Below are positions 40,679 through 48,276 of a stretch of DNA of 64,000 bases, piece by piece. The notes under the pieces were generated by a model that had not been told where the DNA came from, searched no databases, and was given only the letters and a program-made list of their open reading frames with translations. Position 1 is the first letter of the stretch. Every line of letters begins with the position of its first letter. Where the stretch lies: NCBI RefSeq assembly GCF_001422045.1, contig NZ_LMLW01000009.1:124001-188000 (forward strand), given 5' to 3'. The stretch comes from Sphingomonas sp. Leaf242. GTDB taxonomy: Bacteria; Pseudomonadota; Alphaproteobacteria; Sphingomonadales; Sphingomonadaceae. A program made the translations under genes and the position numbers.

Positions 40679-41500
40679 ATGGCAAATGACGTGAAGACAC
40701 CCGCGCGGTCCAAGACGCCTCGCTCCGAAACGAGCGAGACCTTTCGCTTCCTGCTGAAGCTCGCACTGGTCGTGCTTATCCTGCGCAGCTTCATCTTCGC
40801 GCCGTTCAGCATCCCGTCCGAATCGATGCTCCCCCGCCTGCTGATCGGCGACTATCTCTTCGTCTCGAAGTGGAACTACGGCTACTCGCGCTGGTCGCTC
40901 CCCGCGGGCATCCCGCTGATCCCCGGCCGCATCTTCGGCAGCACGCCGACCCGCGGCGACGTCGTCGTCTTCCGCGCGCCCGAAGTGCTCGATCACGACG
41001 TCATCAAGCGCGTCATCGGCCTCCCCGGCGAGACCATCCAGATGCGCCAGGGCACGGTCTACCTCAACGGCAAGGCGATCCCGAAGCTCCGCATCGCCGA
41101 CTTCACGATTCCGCTGACCGAGAACTTCAACGCCGAGAAATGCGGCGCGCCGTTCGTCGACGTCGTCGCAAACGTCCAGATCTGCCGTTACCCCCGCTTC
41201 CGCGAAACGCTTCCGGGCGGTCGCAGCTACGAAGTCCTCGACCAGGCCGAACTCCCCGACCGCGACGACACCGGGCTCTACACGATCCCCGCCGGCCACA
41301 TCTTCGTGATGGGCGACAACCGCGACGACAGCGGCGACAGCCGGTTCCCCGCGCCGCAGGGCATGGGCTACGTCCCGCTCGAGAACGTCGAGGGCAAGGC
41401 GGTCGTCAACTTCTTCTCGACCGACGGCGACGGCGAATGGCTGAAGCCTTGGACGTGGGTCAGTGCCGCGCGCTGGAGCCGTATCGGGGAAGGCTTTTGA
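40679..41500 (+). CDS. lepB: Signal peptidase I
   Basis: Membrane serine protease that removes signal peptides. The 273 residues have one membrane span (about 23-43), the catalytic Ser49 in IPSESMLP, the catalytic Lys in DVIKRVIGLPGE (about residue 113) and the conserved GDNRDDSGDSR block (about 209-219). The ATG at 40679 gives the usual short cytoplasmic N-terminus. The last codons overlap rnc, whose TTG start shares bases with this gene's TGA stop. Confidence 0.95.
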   Translation: MANDVKTPARSKTPRSETSETFRFLLKLALVVLILRSFIFAPFSIPSESMLPRLLIGDYLFVSKWNYGYSRWSLPAGIPLIPGRIFGSTPTRGDVVVFRAPEVLDHDVIKRVIGLPGETIQMRQGTVYLNGKAIPKLRIADFTIPLTENFNAEKCGAPFVDVVANVQICRYPRFRETLPGGRSYEVLDQAELPDRDDTGLYTIPAGHIFVMGDNRDDSGDSRFPAPQGMGYVPLENVEGKAVVNFFSTDGDGEWLKPWTWVSAARWSRIGEGF

Positions 41501-42159
41501 GCGACCTCGCCGGCTGGCTGAAGACGCTCTTCGGCCGCGCACCGACCAACCTCGCCCCCTATGAGCGCGCGCTCACGCACGGCAGCCAGGCCGCGGCGAA
41601 CTACGAGCGACTCGAGTTCCTCGGCGACCGTGTCCTCGGCCTGATCATCGCGGAGTGGCTGTACGAACTGTTCGCGACCGACCCCGAAGGCTCGCTGTCG
41701 AAACGCCTCAACGCACTCGTCACCGGCCCGGTCTGCGCCGACGTCGCGCGAGAACTCGGCGTCCGCGCGCACCTCAAACTCGGCAAGCAGGCCCGCGACG
41801 ACGGCGCGAGCGACAGCGACAACGTGCTCGGCGACGTGATGGAGGCGCTGATCGGCGCCTGGTATCAGGAAGCCGGCCTCGACGCCGCGCGCAAGTTCGT
41901 CCGCGGCGCTTGGGGAGATCGCGTTCAGGCCGGCGCAAAAGCCCCGCAACACCCCAAGTCCGCCCTCCAGGAATGGGCCGCCGCCCACAACCGCAAGCCC
42001 CCCGAATACACCATCGTCGAACGCACCGGCCCCGGCCACGCCCCGAAATTCACGATGCTCGTCTCGGTCGGCAAGCTCGCCGAAGCGACCGCGACGGGTT
42101 CCAGCAAACAGGAAGCCGAGACTGCCGCGGCCAAGGCACTGCTCGAGAAGCTGGGCTGA
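41497..42159 (+). CDS. rnc: Ribonuclease III, TTG start
   Basis: Cuts double-stranded RNA in rRNA and mRNA processing. The 220 residues have the signature ERLEFLGDRVLGLI (about residues 27-40), the second metal site NVLGDVMEALIGA (about 109-121) and a C-terminal dsRNA-binding domain (about 150-219). No in-frame ATG or GTG lies at the right place. TTG at 41497 overlaps the lepB stop (TTGA) and follows GGGGAAGG, so it is the likely start and couples translation with lepB. Confidence 0.92.
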   Translation: MSDLAGWLKTLFGRAPTNLAPYERALTHGSQAAANYERLEFLGDRVLGLIIAEWLYELFATDPEGSLSKRLNALVTGPVCADVARELGVRAHLKLGKQARDDGASDSDNVLGDVMEALIGAWYQEAGLDAARKFVRGAWGDRVQAGAKAPQHPKSALQEWAAAHNRKPPEYTIVERTGPGHAPKFTMLVSVGKLAEATATGSSKQEAETAAAKALLEKLG

Positions 42160-42326
42160 GAAGGCAGTTTTGTTCGCGCGAAGGCGCAAAGGCGCGAAGG
42201 TGCTGCGCTTAGCTAATCAGGTCTCGCCCCAAACGGCTCCGAGATATTCGGCGGCGCATAATCACGAGAGGTGCAAGCCTCATCCACACCACCTTTGCGC
42301 CTTCGCGTGAACCAAACTGCCTTCTC
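42158..42326. repeat. Long inverted repeat, family G, between rnc and era
   Basis: Arms of about 38 bases (42158-42194 and 42287-42326) are complementary with few mismatches; the left begins GAGAAGGCAGTTTTGTTCGC and the right ends ACCAAACTGCCTTCTC. The spacer is about 95 bases. The left arm starts within the rnc stop codon. It is a large hairpin within an operon that encodes the double-strand RNase. Confidence 0.85.
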
Positions 42327-42394
42327 GCCACGCGATGACGGCCGGCCATTTTTTCTATACAGCCGCGCATAACACCAGTTCGAAAAGAGCATAT

Positions 42395-43312
42395 GTGACT
42401 GAAACGAATATCAACCCCGATACCAAGCATTGCGGCCTAGTCGCCATCGTCGGCGCGCCGAACGCGGGCAAGTCGACGCTCGTCAACGCGCTCGTCGGCC
42501 AGAAGGTCGCGATCGTCAGCCCCAAGGCGCAGACGACGCGCGCCAAGCTGATGGGCGTCGCGATCGAGGGCGACACGCAGATCCTGCTCGTCGACACCCC
42601 CGGCATCTTCGAGCCCAAGCGCCGCTTCGACCGCGCGATGGTCGCCGCCGCCTGGGGTGGCGCGGAAGGCTCCGACATCATCGCACTGGTGGTCGACGCG
42701 AAGGGCGGCATTGGCGGCAAGGTCACGACGATCGTCGAGTCGCTGGTCGGCCGCACCGAGCCGATCTGGCTGATCCTCAACAAGGTCGATCTCGCCGACA
42801 AGACCAAGCTGCTGATCCACGCCGAAAAATTGAACGCACTGCTCCCGTTCGCGGAAACGTTCTTCATCAGCGCCGGCACCGGCGACGGCCTCGCCCACTT
42901 CAAGACGCAGCTCGCCAAGGCGATGCCAGAAGGCCCGTGGCACTACCCCGAGGACCAGGTCTCCGACTCGACCGAGCGCGCACTGGCCTCCGAAGTCACG
43001 CGCGAGCAGCTCTATCTCCAGCTCCACGCCGAACTCCCCTATGCGAGCACGATCGAGACCGAGCAGTATATCGAACGCCAGGACGGCTCGTTGGAGATCC
43101 ACCAGCAGATCCTCGTCGAACGCCCCACCCAGCGCGCGATCGTGCTCGGCAAGGGCGGCGTCCGCATCAAGGAGATCGGCGCTCGCTCCCGCATCGAACT
43201 CGCCTCGATCACCGGCAAGCCCGTCCACTTGTACCTGCACGTAAAGGTCAAACCCGGCTGGGACGAAGACCGCGAAGTCTACCGCGACATGGGCCTCGAC
43301 TGGGTGGATTAG
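42395..43312 (+). CDS. era: GTPase Era
   Basis: An essential GTPase for 16S rRNA maturation and 30S assembly. The 305 residues contain G1 GAPNAGKST (about 20-28), G3 DTPG (about 68-71), G4 NKVD (about 129-132) and a C-terminal KH domain with GKGGVRIKEIG (about 254-264). The GTG at 42395 is chosen because it gives the canonical short N-terminus and follows an AAGAG. Position after lepB-rnc is conserved. Confidence 0.94.
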   Translation: MTETNINPDTKHCGLVAIVGAPNAGKSTLVNALVGQKVAIVSPKAQTTRAKLMGVAIEGDTQILLVDTPGIFEPKRRFDRAMVAAAWGGAEGSDIIALVVDAKGGIGGKVTTIVESLVGRTEPIWLILNKVDLADKTKLLIHAEKLNALLPFAETFFISAGTGDGLAHFKTQLAKAMPEGPWHYPEDQVSDSTERALASEVTREQLYLQLHAELPYASTIETEQYIERQDGSLEIHQQILVERPTQRAIVLGKGGVRIKEIGARSRIELASITGKPVHLYLHVKVKPGWDEDREVYRDMGLDWVD

Positions 43313-43325
43313 GGTTCAACACATA

Positions 43326-43429
43326 CCACCCCGGCGAAGGCCGGGGCCCGATTGGGGCACGTTCGTAACCGCAGCCAGCGCACCGTTACTTTGACCTCTC
43401 CAATTGGGCCCCGGCCTTCGCCGGGGTGG
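43326..43429. repeat. Paired inverted repeat, family B (copy 7)
   Basis: CCACCCCGGCGAAGGCCGGG-CCCGATTGG and complement ending CCTTCGCCGGGGTGG. The spacer contains CGTAACCGCAGCCAGCGCAC, a variant of the spacer core seen in copies 1 and 5. Confidence 0.9.
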
Positions 43430-43467
43430 GAGCCGAGCTGTGTGGCGTAGCGTTTAAATTAAAGAAG

Positions 43468-43526
43468 GATGTTCCCCCGCGAAGGCGGGGGGGCAGACTG
43501 GGCCCCCGCCTTCGCGGGGGAACATC
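43468..43526. repeat. Palindromic repeat, family A (43468)
   Basis: GATGTTCCCCCGCGAAGGCG pairs with a right arm ending GGGGGAACATC around GGCAGACTGGGC. It is the most symmetric family A copy outside ligA. Confidence 0.9.
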
Positions 43527-43657
43527 TCGGGTCAGTATTTCGCGATCCGATCCCGCAATAGTAAACCGTTACTTGATCGCCCGGCCGAAACTGCGCCGTT
43601 CTCTCGCCCGCGCATGCTATCGTTCTCACGCCCGCTCAGCCGGACGAGGACCACACG

Positions 43658-44497
43658 ATGCTGACTATGATCGATGCGACCTCAGCGATCCGCTACGACC
43701 AGCTTCCTCTTTCCCCGGTCGCCTGGGATTTCGGCCTGTTCCAGCTTAGATGGTACGCGCTCAGTTACATCGCGATGATCGCCTTGGGCTGGTGGTACCT
43801 GCGGAAAATGCTTCGGCGATCCGGCGCGCCGATGGCCGAACGCCACGTCGACGACCTCGTCTTCTACCTGACGCTCGGGATCATCATCGGCGGCCGCCTT
43901 GGCTATTGCCTGTTCTACCGGCCGGAAATCTGGCGCGATCCGCTGGACGTACTGAAACTCTGGCAGGGCGGGATGTCGCTGCATGGCGGGTTCCTCGGCG
44001 TGATTGTCAGCCTCATTGTGTTCACCCGCCGTCATCGCCTCTCGCTGCTCCGCGTCTGCGATTATGTCGCGTGCGCGACGCCGTTCGGCCTCGTGCTGGT
44101 ACGGATCGCCAATTTCGTGAACGGGGAATTATGGGGCCGGCCGAGTTCGCTGCCTTGGGCGGTGATCTTCCCCGGCACGCAGGACGGCATCCCCCGCCAT
44201 CCGAGCCAGTTGTACGAGGCCGCGCTTGAGGGCGGCGTCACCATGATCGTGCTCGCGTATCTGTTCTGGCACACCGACGCACGGCTCCATCCGGGGCGGC
44301 TGCTCGGCACGGGCCTGATCCTCTACGGCACAGCGCGGTTCCTGCTTGAGTTCGTCCGCCAGCCCGACGCGGGGCTCGATCACCTGTGGTGGGGACTGAC
44401 GATGGGGCAGACGCTCAGCGTGCCGATGATCGTGGCGGGTATCTGGCTCTGGACGCGGTCCTATATGCGATCGTCCGTCACGCCCGTGCCTATCTGA
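43658..44497 (+). CDS. lgt: Phosphatidylglycerol-prolipoprotein diacylglyceryl transferase
   Basis: Adds the diacylglyceryl group to the lipobox cysteine of prolipoproteins. The 279-residue, seven-span inner-membrane protein has GGRLGYCLFY (about residues 78-87), MSLHGGFLGV (about 107-116), RIANFVNGELWGRP (about 149-162) and HPSQLYEAALEG (about 179-190). A shorter start at 43667 is possible. It ends exactly one base before the stop of the convergent cobB gene. Confidence 0.95.
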   Translation: MLTMIDATSAIRYDQLPLSPVAWDFGLFQLRWYALSYIAMIALGWWYLRKMLRRSGAPMAERHVDDLVFYLTLGIIIGGRLGYCLFYRPEIWRDPLDVLKLWQGGMSLHGGFLGVIVSLIVFTRRHRLSLLRVCDYVACATPFGLVLVRIANFVNGELWGRPSSLPWAVIFPGTQDGIPRHPSQLYEAALEGGVTMIVLAYLFWHTDARLHPGRLLGTGLILYGTARFLLEFVRQPDAGLDHLWWGLTMGQTLSVPMIVAGIWLWTRSYMRSSVTPVPI

Positions 44498-45232
44498 CTA
44501 TCGGCCCAGCACCTCGTCCACCCAAGCCGGCACCAGCACCCCCGCCGCGCCGATCCGCGTCTGCTCGAAGAACACGCTCCCCATCGACGGATCGAGGTTC
44601 AATTCCAGCGTCCGCGCACCGTGATACGCCGCGGTCTGCACGAACCCCGCCGCGGGATACACCGCGCCCGACGTGCCGATCGACACGAACAGGTCGGCCT
44701 TCGCCAGTGCGGCCTCGATCCGCTCCATATGGTACGGCATCTCCCCAAAGAACACGATGTCCGGCCGCAACGCCGCCGCCCCGCACGCGCCGCACACCGA
44801 CCCCTCCGACAACGCCCCCGACCAAGACTCACGCGCCCCACAAACGGCACACAGCGCCGACAATAACTCGCCATGCATATGCAGTATCCGCGTCGCCCCC
44901 GCCCGCTCATGCAGGTCGTCCACATTCTGCGTGACGATCAGCAACTCGCCCTCCCAAGCCGCATCCAGCCGCGCCAGCGCGTGGTGTGCGGCGTTAGGTT
45001 CGACCGTCGCCAGAGCCGCACGCCGCAGATCGTAGAACCGGTGCACCAGTTCCGGATCCGCCGCGAGCGCCTCGGGGGTGCACACGTCTTCAACGCGATG
45101 TTTTTTTCTAACGCCATCGGGGTCAATGTATTCCCAATATAAATCAGTGCCTTGAGTGCGAAATGTAGGGATGCCGCTTTCGGCGGAAATGCCTGCCCCG
45201 GTAAGGATGACAATGGATTCATATGGTGCCAT
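44498..45232 (-). CDS. cobB: NAD-dependent protein deacylase (sirtuin), 5' end replaced by prophage DNA
   Basis: A 244-residue class III sirtuin that removes acyl groups from lysines using NAD+. It shows GAGISAESGIPTF (residues 12-24), the Y-x-x-R desuccinylase motif in FYDLRR (about 68-73), QNVDDLHERAG (about 103-113), two CxxC zinc pairs (about 127-149) and GTSGAVYPAAG. About the first 45 codons use AT-rich triplets (TTA, AGA, AAA-AAA) and the rest are GC-rich, with an unusual extra segment near residues 28-44. The prophage probably integrated here and supplies a new 5' end and promoter. GAGGTG precedes the ATG. Confidence 0.88.
   Translation of the reverse strand: MAPYESIVILTGAGISAESGIPTFRTQGTDLYWEYIDPDGVRKKHRVEDVCTPEALAADPELVHRFYDLRRAALATVEPNAAHHALARLDAAWEGELLIVTQNVDDLHERAGATRILHMHGELLSALCAVCGARESWSGALSEGSVCGACGAAALRPDIVFFGEMPYHMERIEAALAKADLFVSIGTSGAVYPAAGFVQTAAYHGARTLELNLDPSMGSVFFEQTRIGAAGVLVPAWVDEVLGR
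45080..45115. other. Inferred prophage attachment junction (attL) in cobB
   Basis: The base composition of cobB changes here, around the codons for HRVEDV: upstream codons are AT-rich, downstream ones GC-rich. The crossover core cannot be defined without the other junction, which lies outside the window. Confidence 0.5.
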
Positions 45233-45278
45233 CGTGATCCACCTCGCTTTCTTTTAGCGGCCGGAAAGGTCTCCATAT

Positions 45279-45782
45279 ATGCCAACGCTCGTAAATCCGA
45301 TGGACTCCTTCAAGTCCTTCGAACCAGCACTTAAGCGTGGCGAGTTGAAGGTTGAGCGGGGCCGCATCGATCCTTCGTTGATCATTCATGCAGACGAGCC
45401 ACAGGGGAAGGTGCGCATTACATATGCGCGGATGGACGGCAATTCGGTGGTTGGGATTGCCATTATAACGCCCGCCGAATTTGAAAACGGTTTGCCAGTT
45501 TTTCAAATTGGTTACGCGGTTCCACAGCACCTTCGGAAGCGTGGCATTGCCAAGAAACTGGTTCAAGCCGCGATCGATGAGTTCACCTCGGGCGTAAAGC
45601 GCGGAGGCGTAGTGCACTTCTACATTGAAGCGATGGTAGGCGTGAAGAACATTGGATCGCAAAAAGTCGCTGCGCATGTGATCGGCGGCGAACCCCGAGA
45701 AACGAAGGACCACAATTCGGGAGAGGCTATTCTTCAATATATCAAAGAAATCGGGCAAGGCACGAACCAGTCCCCAAAGTAG
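45279..45782 (+). CDS. GNAT-family N-acetyltransferase
   Basis: A 167-residue protein with a GNAT fold. FQIGYAVPQHLRKRGIAKKL (about residues 67-86) includes the acetyl-CoA loop RKRGIA. The target is unknown. It is the first prophage gene inside the cobB junction, transcribed away from it, and may be cargo. GGAAAGG lies 11 bases before the ATG at 45279; an in-frame ATG at 45300 has no such site. Base composition is prophage-like. Confidence 0.75.
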   Translation: MPTLVNPMDSFKSFEPALKRGELKVERGRIDPSLIIHADEPQGKVRITYARMDGNSVVGIAIITPAEFENGLPVFQIGYAVPQHLRKRGIAKKLVQAAIDEFTSGVKRGGVVHFYIEAMVGVKNIGSQKVAAHVIGGEPRETKDHNSGEAILQYIKEIGQGTNQSPK

Positions 45783-45816
45783 GCGCTATCTGGAAACCGC
45801 CCCCGCGCAACCTGAT

Positions 45817-46134
45817 TTAACCTCGTAACCGCCGCTGCAACGCCTTCCACCCGTTTTCGTCGGCCGGGAAGAAATTCAAAACAGTTGGCTTGTCCATCGT
45901 TGGGTTAAGCGATCCAGCTTTCGATCCACACCTACGGCATCGGAAGTGGTCGCTTGCGGAGCGTCCCAGAGCGCCCGTTAGCGAGTCTGGCCAGCGATGG
46001 AGCCGGAACCATGTCGAGGCCCCGTAGGCGTCCACGATCCCTTCATTCTGGCAATGGCCGTTTCGGCACGACACATGGATGTTCGTGCCATGTCGGACGA
46101 AGTCGTAGAGCGAGTGAAATGTCTTGCTGCCCAT
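45817..46134 (-). CDS. Small zinc-ribbon protein
   Basis: A 105-residue protein with two cysteine pairs, CRNGHC (about residues 24-29) and CRRCG (about 68-72), suggesting a structural zinc site. I do not recognise a named family, though proteins of this kind are common in sphingomonad accessory regions. The start ATG 46134 is tentative because the preceding site (GAAGG) is very close; longer starts exist up to 46212. Location in the prophage left arm suggests a cargo or regulatory role. Confidence 0.5.
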   Translation of the reverse strand: MGSKTFHSLYDFVRHGTNIHVSCRNGHCQNEGIVDAYGASTWFRLHRWPDSLTGALGRSASDHFRCRRCGSKAGSLNPTMDKPTVLNFFPADENGWKALQRRLRG

Positions 46135-46461
46135 ACCTTCGGATAGAACAATACGAGAACGATTCGCAACCCGATAGCGCTCAAGGGCGCGGGATGGTCG
46201 TGCTCTACGCACTCGAACAACTGGAATGAGTATGTCGGTTTACTCAACCGGTTCGGTCAAGAATATTCAGTAATATCAGGTGCCTAGTGGAGAGCGTCAC
46301 ATTTTCGAATTAAAGCGGGTTGACCTTTGAGCTTCGAAGTGGTCCACAGCCTGAAGGGCTACCGTAATCAACCAACGAAAAAACGACCCATCTAATCGCA
46401 TCGGCTTGGTGGCCCCTGATTAAAGCTTTCCGTGGAAGGCTTTTTGCGAGCGAGGTGTGTT
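46135..46461. other. Prophage intergenic region
   Basis: About 327 bases of mixed composition. It holds a probable terminator at 46422-46445 and no gene I can support. Longer starts for the zinc-ribbon gene would take in up to 46212. Confidence 0.5.
46422..46445 (+). terminator. Probable intrinsic terminator
   Basis: AAAGCTTTCC-GT-GGAAGGCTTTTT forms a 9-10 pair stem with one G-U pair followed by a T run on the plus strand. It would end plus-strand transcripts from the cobB side before the small membrane protein gene. Confidence 0.6.
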
Positions 46462-46608
46462 GTGAATCGTTATCAAGCTATCGTAGAAGTCATCCGTTTG
46501 GTGCCAGAGCGCCGACGCGGTTTAATCGCGACCATAGCAGTATCCATACTTGGATTGCCTGCTTTGGCCGGGCTTACAATGGCCGTAGCTGCCCTGATCC
46601 ATCATTGA
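46462..46608 (+). CDS. Small membrane protein (GTG start)
   Basis: A 48-residue frame starting at GTG with GAGG about 6 bases upstream. The N-terminal half is amphipathic (NRYQAIVEVIRLVPERRRG) and a single hydrophobic span follows (LIATIAVSILGLPALAGLTM). It lies between a terminator and convergent small genes. The function is unknown; a small phage membrane protein is likely. Confidence 0.5.
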   Translation: MNRYQAIVEVIRLVPERRRGLIATIAVSILGLPALAGLTMAVAALIHH

Positions 46609-46629
46609 AGTGCGTATCGCGCCCATTGA

Positions 46630-46821
46630 TCACAACGGTAGCGCAAGTTGCGCCGCATCCTTTGCGACCGGTTGAAACAGCGCCGCATATATATGCTGGC
46701 CAAGCTCGCGCTTTGCATCTTCACGCAACCGCTCCTGTGGAACGGTTAAAGCGATCTTCGCCCAAGCGGGCGCATCTTCGATAAGTTGGCCGATCCGTTC
46801 GGCAGTGATGACGCCACCCAT
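46630..46821 (-). CDS. Small prophage protein, possibly DUF6771-like
   Basis: A 63-residue soluble helical protein (ITAERIGQLIEDAPAWAKIA, then LREDAKRELGQHIYAAL) resembling small sphingomonad DUF6771-type proteins. This is from memory of the family pattern only. Its ATG overlaps the stop of the upstream gene by one base (TAATG), so the two are coupled. Confidence 0.55.
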   Translation of the reverse strand: MGGVITAERIGQLIEDAPAWAKIALTVPQERLREDAKRELGQHIYAALFQPVAKDAAQLALPL

Positions 46822-47042
46822 TAGAGGTGGCCGGTCGAATATGTCGCGTAGACAGACAGCCCGCGACGGGCGAATTCCGCCTCGATCGGCGCGAGTAACG
46901 ATTCAGGACCGTCCTCGATGGCTTGGAAGTAGATCGACTGCATCTCACACGGGCGGATGTCCGGGAGAATTTCGACAATCAGATTGTGGGTCTGGCTGAA
47001 GGGCTGTGCGCCGATGCGCATCGACTCGGGTGCGTGTTTCAT
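46821..47042 (-). CDS. Hypothetical prophage protein
   Basis: A frame of about 73 residues (MRIGAQPFSQTHNLIVEILP; then EAEFARRGLSVYATYSTGHL). No family recognised. The start is unclear: ATG 47042, ATG 47021 or the upstream ATG 47063. The one-base overlap with the downstream small gene supports a real two-gene unit. Confidence 0.5.
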   Translation of the reverse strand: MKHAPESMRIGAQPFSQTHNLIVEILPDIRPCEMQSIYFQAIEDGPESLLAPIEAEFARRGLSVYATYSTGHL

Positions 47043-47255
47043 ATTGCGAGCATAGCGGAACAAAAGCAGAACGCCAGAGCCCTAGCTGCGAGCAACTCAC
47101 TGTTGACCACTGCCTGCTAATAATGGCACAAGGTAGTCAGAGTTTCCGAGGCCGATAGCCCCGGCATCCAAGTCGTACTCCGACTACCCCGAATTCGATT
47201 AATTTCGATTGGAGTAGCGTGAGATGACGCCAAAATTCCCAAGAGATCGAGATTT

Positions 47256-47444
47256 TCACGCTGGTTGTCTGTCGCGCGGAGCGGTCATACCGTCTGGCGG
47301 ATGGCGCAGACTATTCGCGTCCAACCAAATCTTCGCGAGTCGATTGCGCGCTTCGTCAAGTTCGCGTATTGTGTCAGATGGTAAACGAACAATCGAGCCG
47401 AGACGAGCCGCCGTCTTCATCGATTTCCAGAAAGGCCGTGCCAT
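47256..47444 (-). CDS. Small hypothetical protein
   Basis: A 62-residue basic, helical protein (RLPSDTIRELDEARNRLAKI) that reads like a real protein, while the opposite frame does not. A promoter-like TTGACA lies upstream at 47534-47529 with a weak -10 17 bases later. It could be a small regulator of the prophage left arm. No family recognised. Confidence 0.45.
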   Translation of the reverse strand: MARPFWKSMKTAARLGSIVRLPSDTIRELDEARNRLAKIWLDANSLRHPPDGMTAPRDRQPA

Positions 47445-47505
47445 GTCTCGCGTATGTCGTATCGTCTCTTTCGGCGTACTTACAATTAATCATCGCGTTA
47501 GTGAT

Positions 47506-47534
47506 CGTGTAAGCCGTAGTGACGCTACTGTCAA
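47506..47534 (-). promoter_or_regulatory. Possible promoter for the small gene at 47444
   Basis: On the minus strand TTGACA (47534-47529) is followed after 17 bases by TACACG (47511-47506). The -35 is consensus; the -10 is poor. The start codon is about 60 bases downstream. Confidence 0.3.
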
Positions 47535-47568
47535 CAAATATGCTATTCCACTAGTTGGTGTACTTGTT

Positions 47569-47640
47569 CGTCGTGTTAGTCATATCGGTATTAATGCGTT
47601 TGGTAGTCGAGTTAGTAATAGCGGTGTTAGCGCGTTTGGT
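47569..47640 (+). repeat. Imperfect tandem repeat (two 36-base units)
   Basis: Two adjacent units beginning CGTGTTAGTCATATCGG and CGAGTTAGTAATAGCGG agree at about 28 of 36 positions. A related GTTAGTGATCG lies about 80 bases before. They could be operator repeats. Confidence 0.5.
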
Positions 47641-47744
47641 CGCCACCATCGTTTTGCGCGCACGCCAACAAATAGCCCGTACAGTGGGTTTGCCGCGCTT
47701 GCCGTACTAAACGCCGTAATGGTCCATGTACCAGAGTTTCGGTC

Positions 47745-47939
47745 ATGAACGAACATGAGGCGTCGGTCGCAAATCGCCTTACCGATGCGGGCCATCCGTA
47801 TGTCGCTGGCTTGACTGTGTGGGCGATGCAAAAACGCGAAGCGCCAAAGGGACTGCGTCTGCGCACGATCACCTTCGGTGGCGTCATAGCCTCGTGGCCA
47901 TTCGTGCAAAGCGCGCTGAAGGCGCACGGTTGGATGTAG
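47745..47939 (+). CDS. Small hypothetical prophage protein
   Basis: A 64-residue frame (NEHEASVANRLTDAGHPYVA; ending SALKAHGWM). No ribosome-binding site is clear before the ATG. The protein-like composition favours this strand over the overlapping minus frames. No family recognised. Confidence 0.4.
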   Translation: MNEHEASVANRLTDAGHPYVAGLTVWAMQKREAPKGLRLRTITFGGVIASWPFVQSALKAHGWM

Positions 47940-48101
47940 CGCGCGGCCCGCAACAAAACGCGCGAGATTGCAGATGAGCAATTCGTGCTAACGGATATTA
48001 ATTGCGAATGCTTGCGCATTTGATGAAAAGTTAATATCAAGTGAGCAGGAGGGCAATCCGCATCAAAAAGCGCACGCGGCGCGTAGAATTGGATTGTCTC
48101 A

Positions 48102-48272
48102 ATGAAACTCACCCAGATGATGCACGACATGGTTGTGGCCTTCGAGCCGCAACGAAACCCGCGTCCCGCGCTGATCGCGTTGGCAATGTGTCTGACATGC
48201 TTGGTGGTTATAGCGGGGCTGGCATATCTTGGTGGAACCGGGTTAGCGGCGCTGGCCAAGACATTCTGGTGA
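48102..48272 (+). CDS. Small single-span membrane protein
   Basis: A 56-residue protein with a short charged N-terminus (KLTQMMHDMVVAFEPQRNPR) and one membrane span (ALIALAMCLTCLVVIAGLAY). It converges on the holin gene with a 4-base gap. A role in lysis, for example as an accessory or antiholin, is possible from position and topology but not shown. Confidence 0.5.
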   Translation: MKLTQMMHDMVVAFEPQRNPRPALIALAMCLTCLVVIAGLAYLGGTGLAALAKTFW

Positions 48273-48276
48273 CCGC

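Larger units (their letters stand above)
43313..43657. other. Repeat-filled gap before lgt
   Basis: A 345-base gap with family B (43326-43429) and family A (43468-43526) elements, then about 130 bases that should hold the lgt promoter (AT-richer around 43550-43580). No supported gene was seen. Confidence 0.75.
47438..47710 (+). pseudogene. Hydrophobic frame broken by two stops, or AT-rich regulatory DNA
   Basis: From GTG 47438 one frame reads a hydrophobic peptide rich in TTA, GTG and ATA codons, meets TAA and TAG, then continues as a long hydrophobic stretch ending RARQQIARTVGLPRLPY. All three parts are in the same frame. It may be a decayed membrane protein gene. The alternative is a non-coding promoter region with imperfect 36-base tandem repeats (about 47569-47640). 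Confidence 0.25.

Noticed and set aside
45978..46247. An alternative 89-codon minus frame starting SKPTYSFQLFECVEHD.
   Set aside because: It overlaps the zinc-ribbon frame, and its C-terminal half is low-quality sequence; kept out as less likely.
47580..48259. Minus-strand frames opposite the small genes at 47745 and 48102.
   Set aside because: Composition is shadow-like and they run across two better-supported plus-strand small genes.
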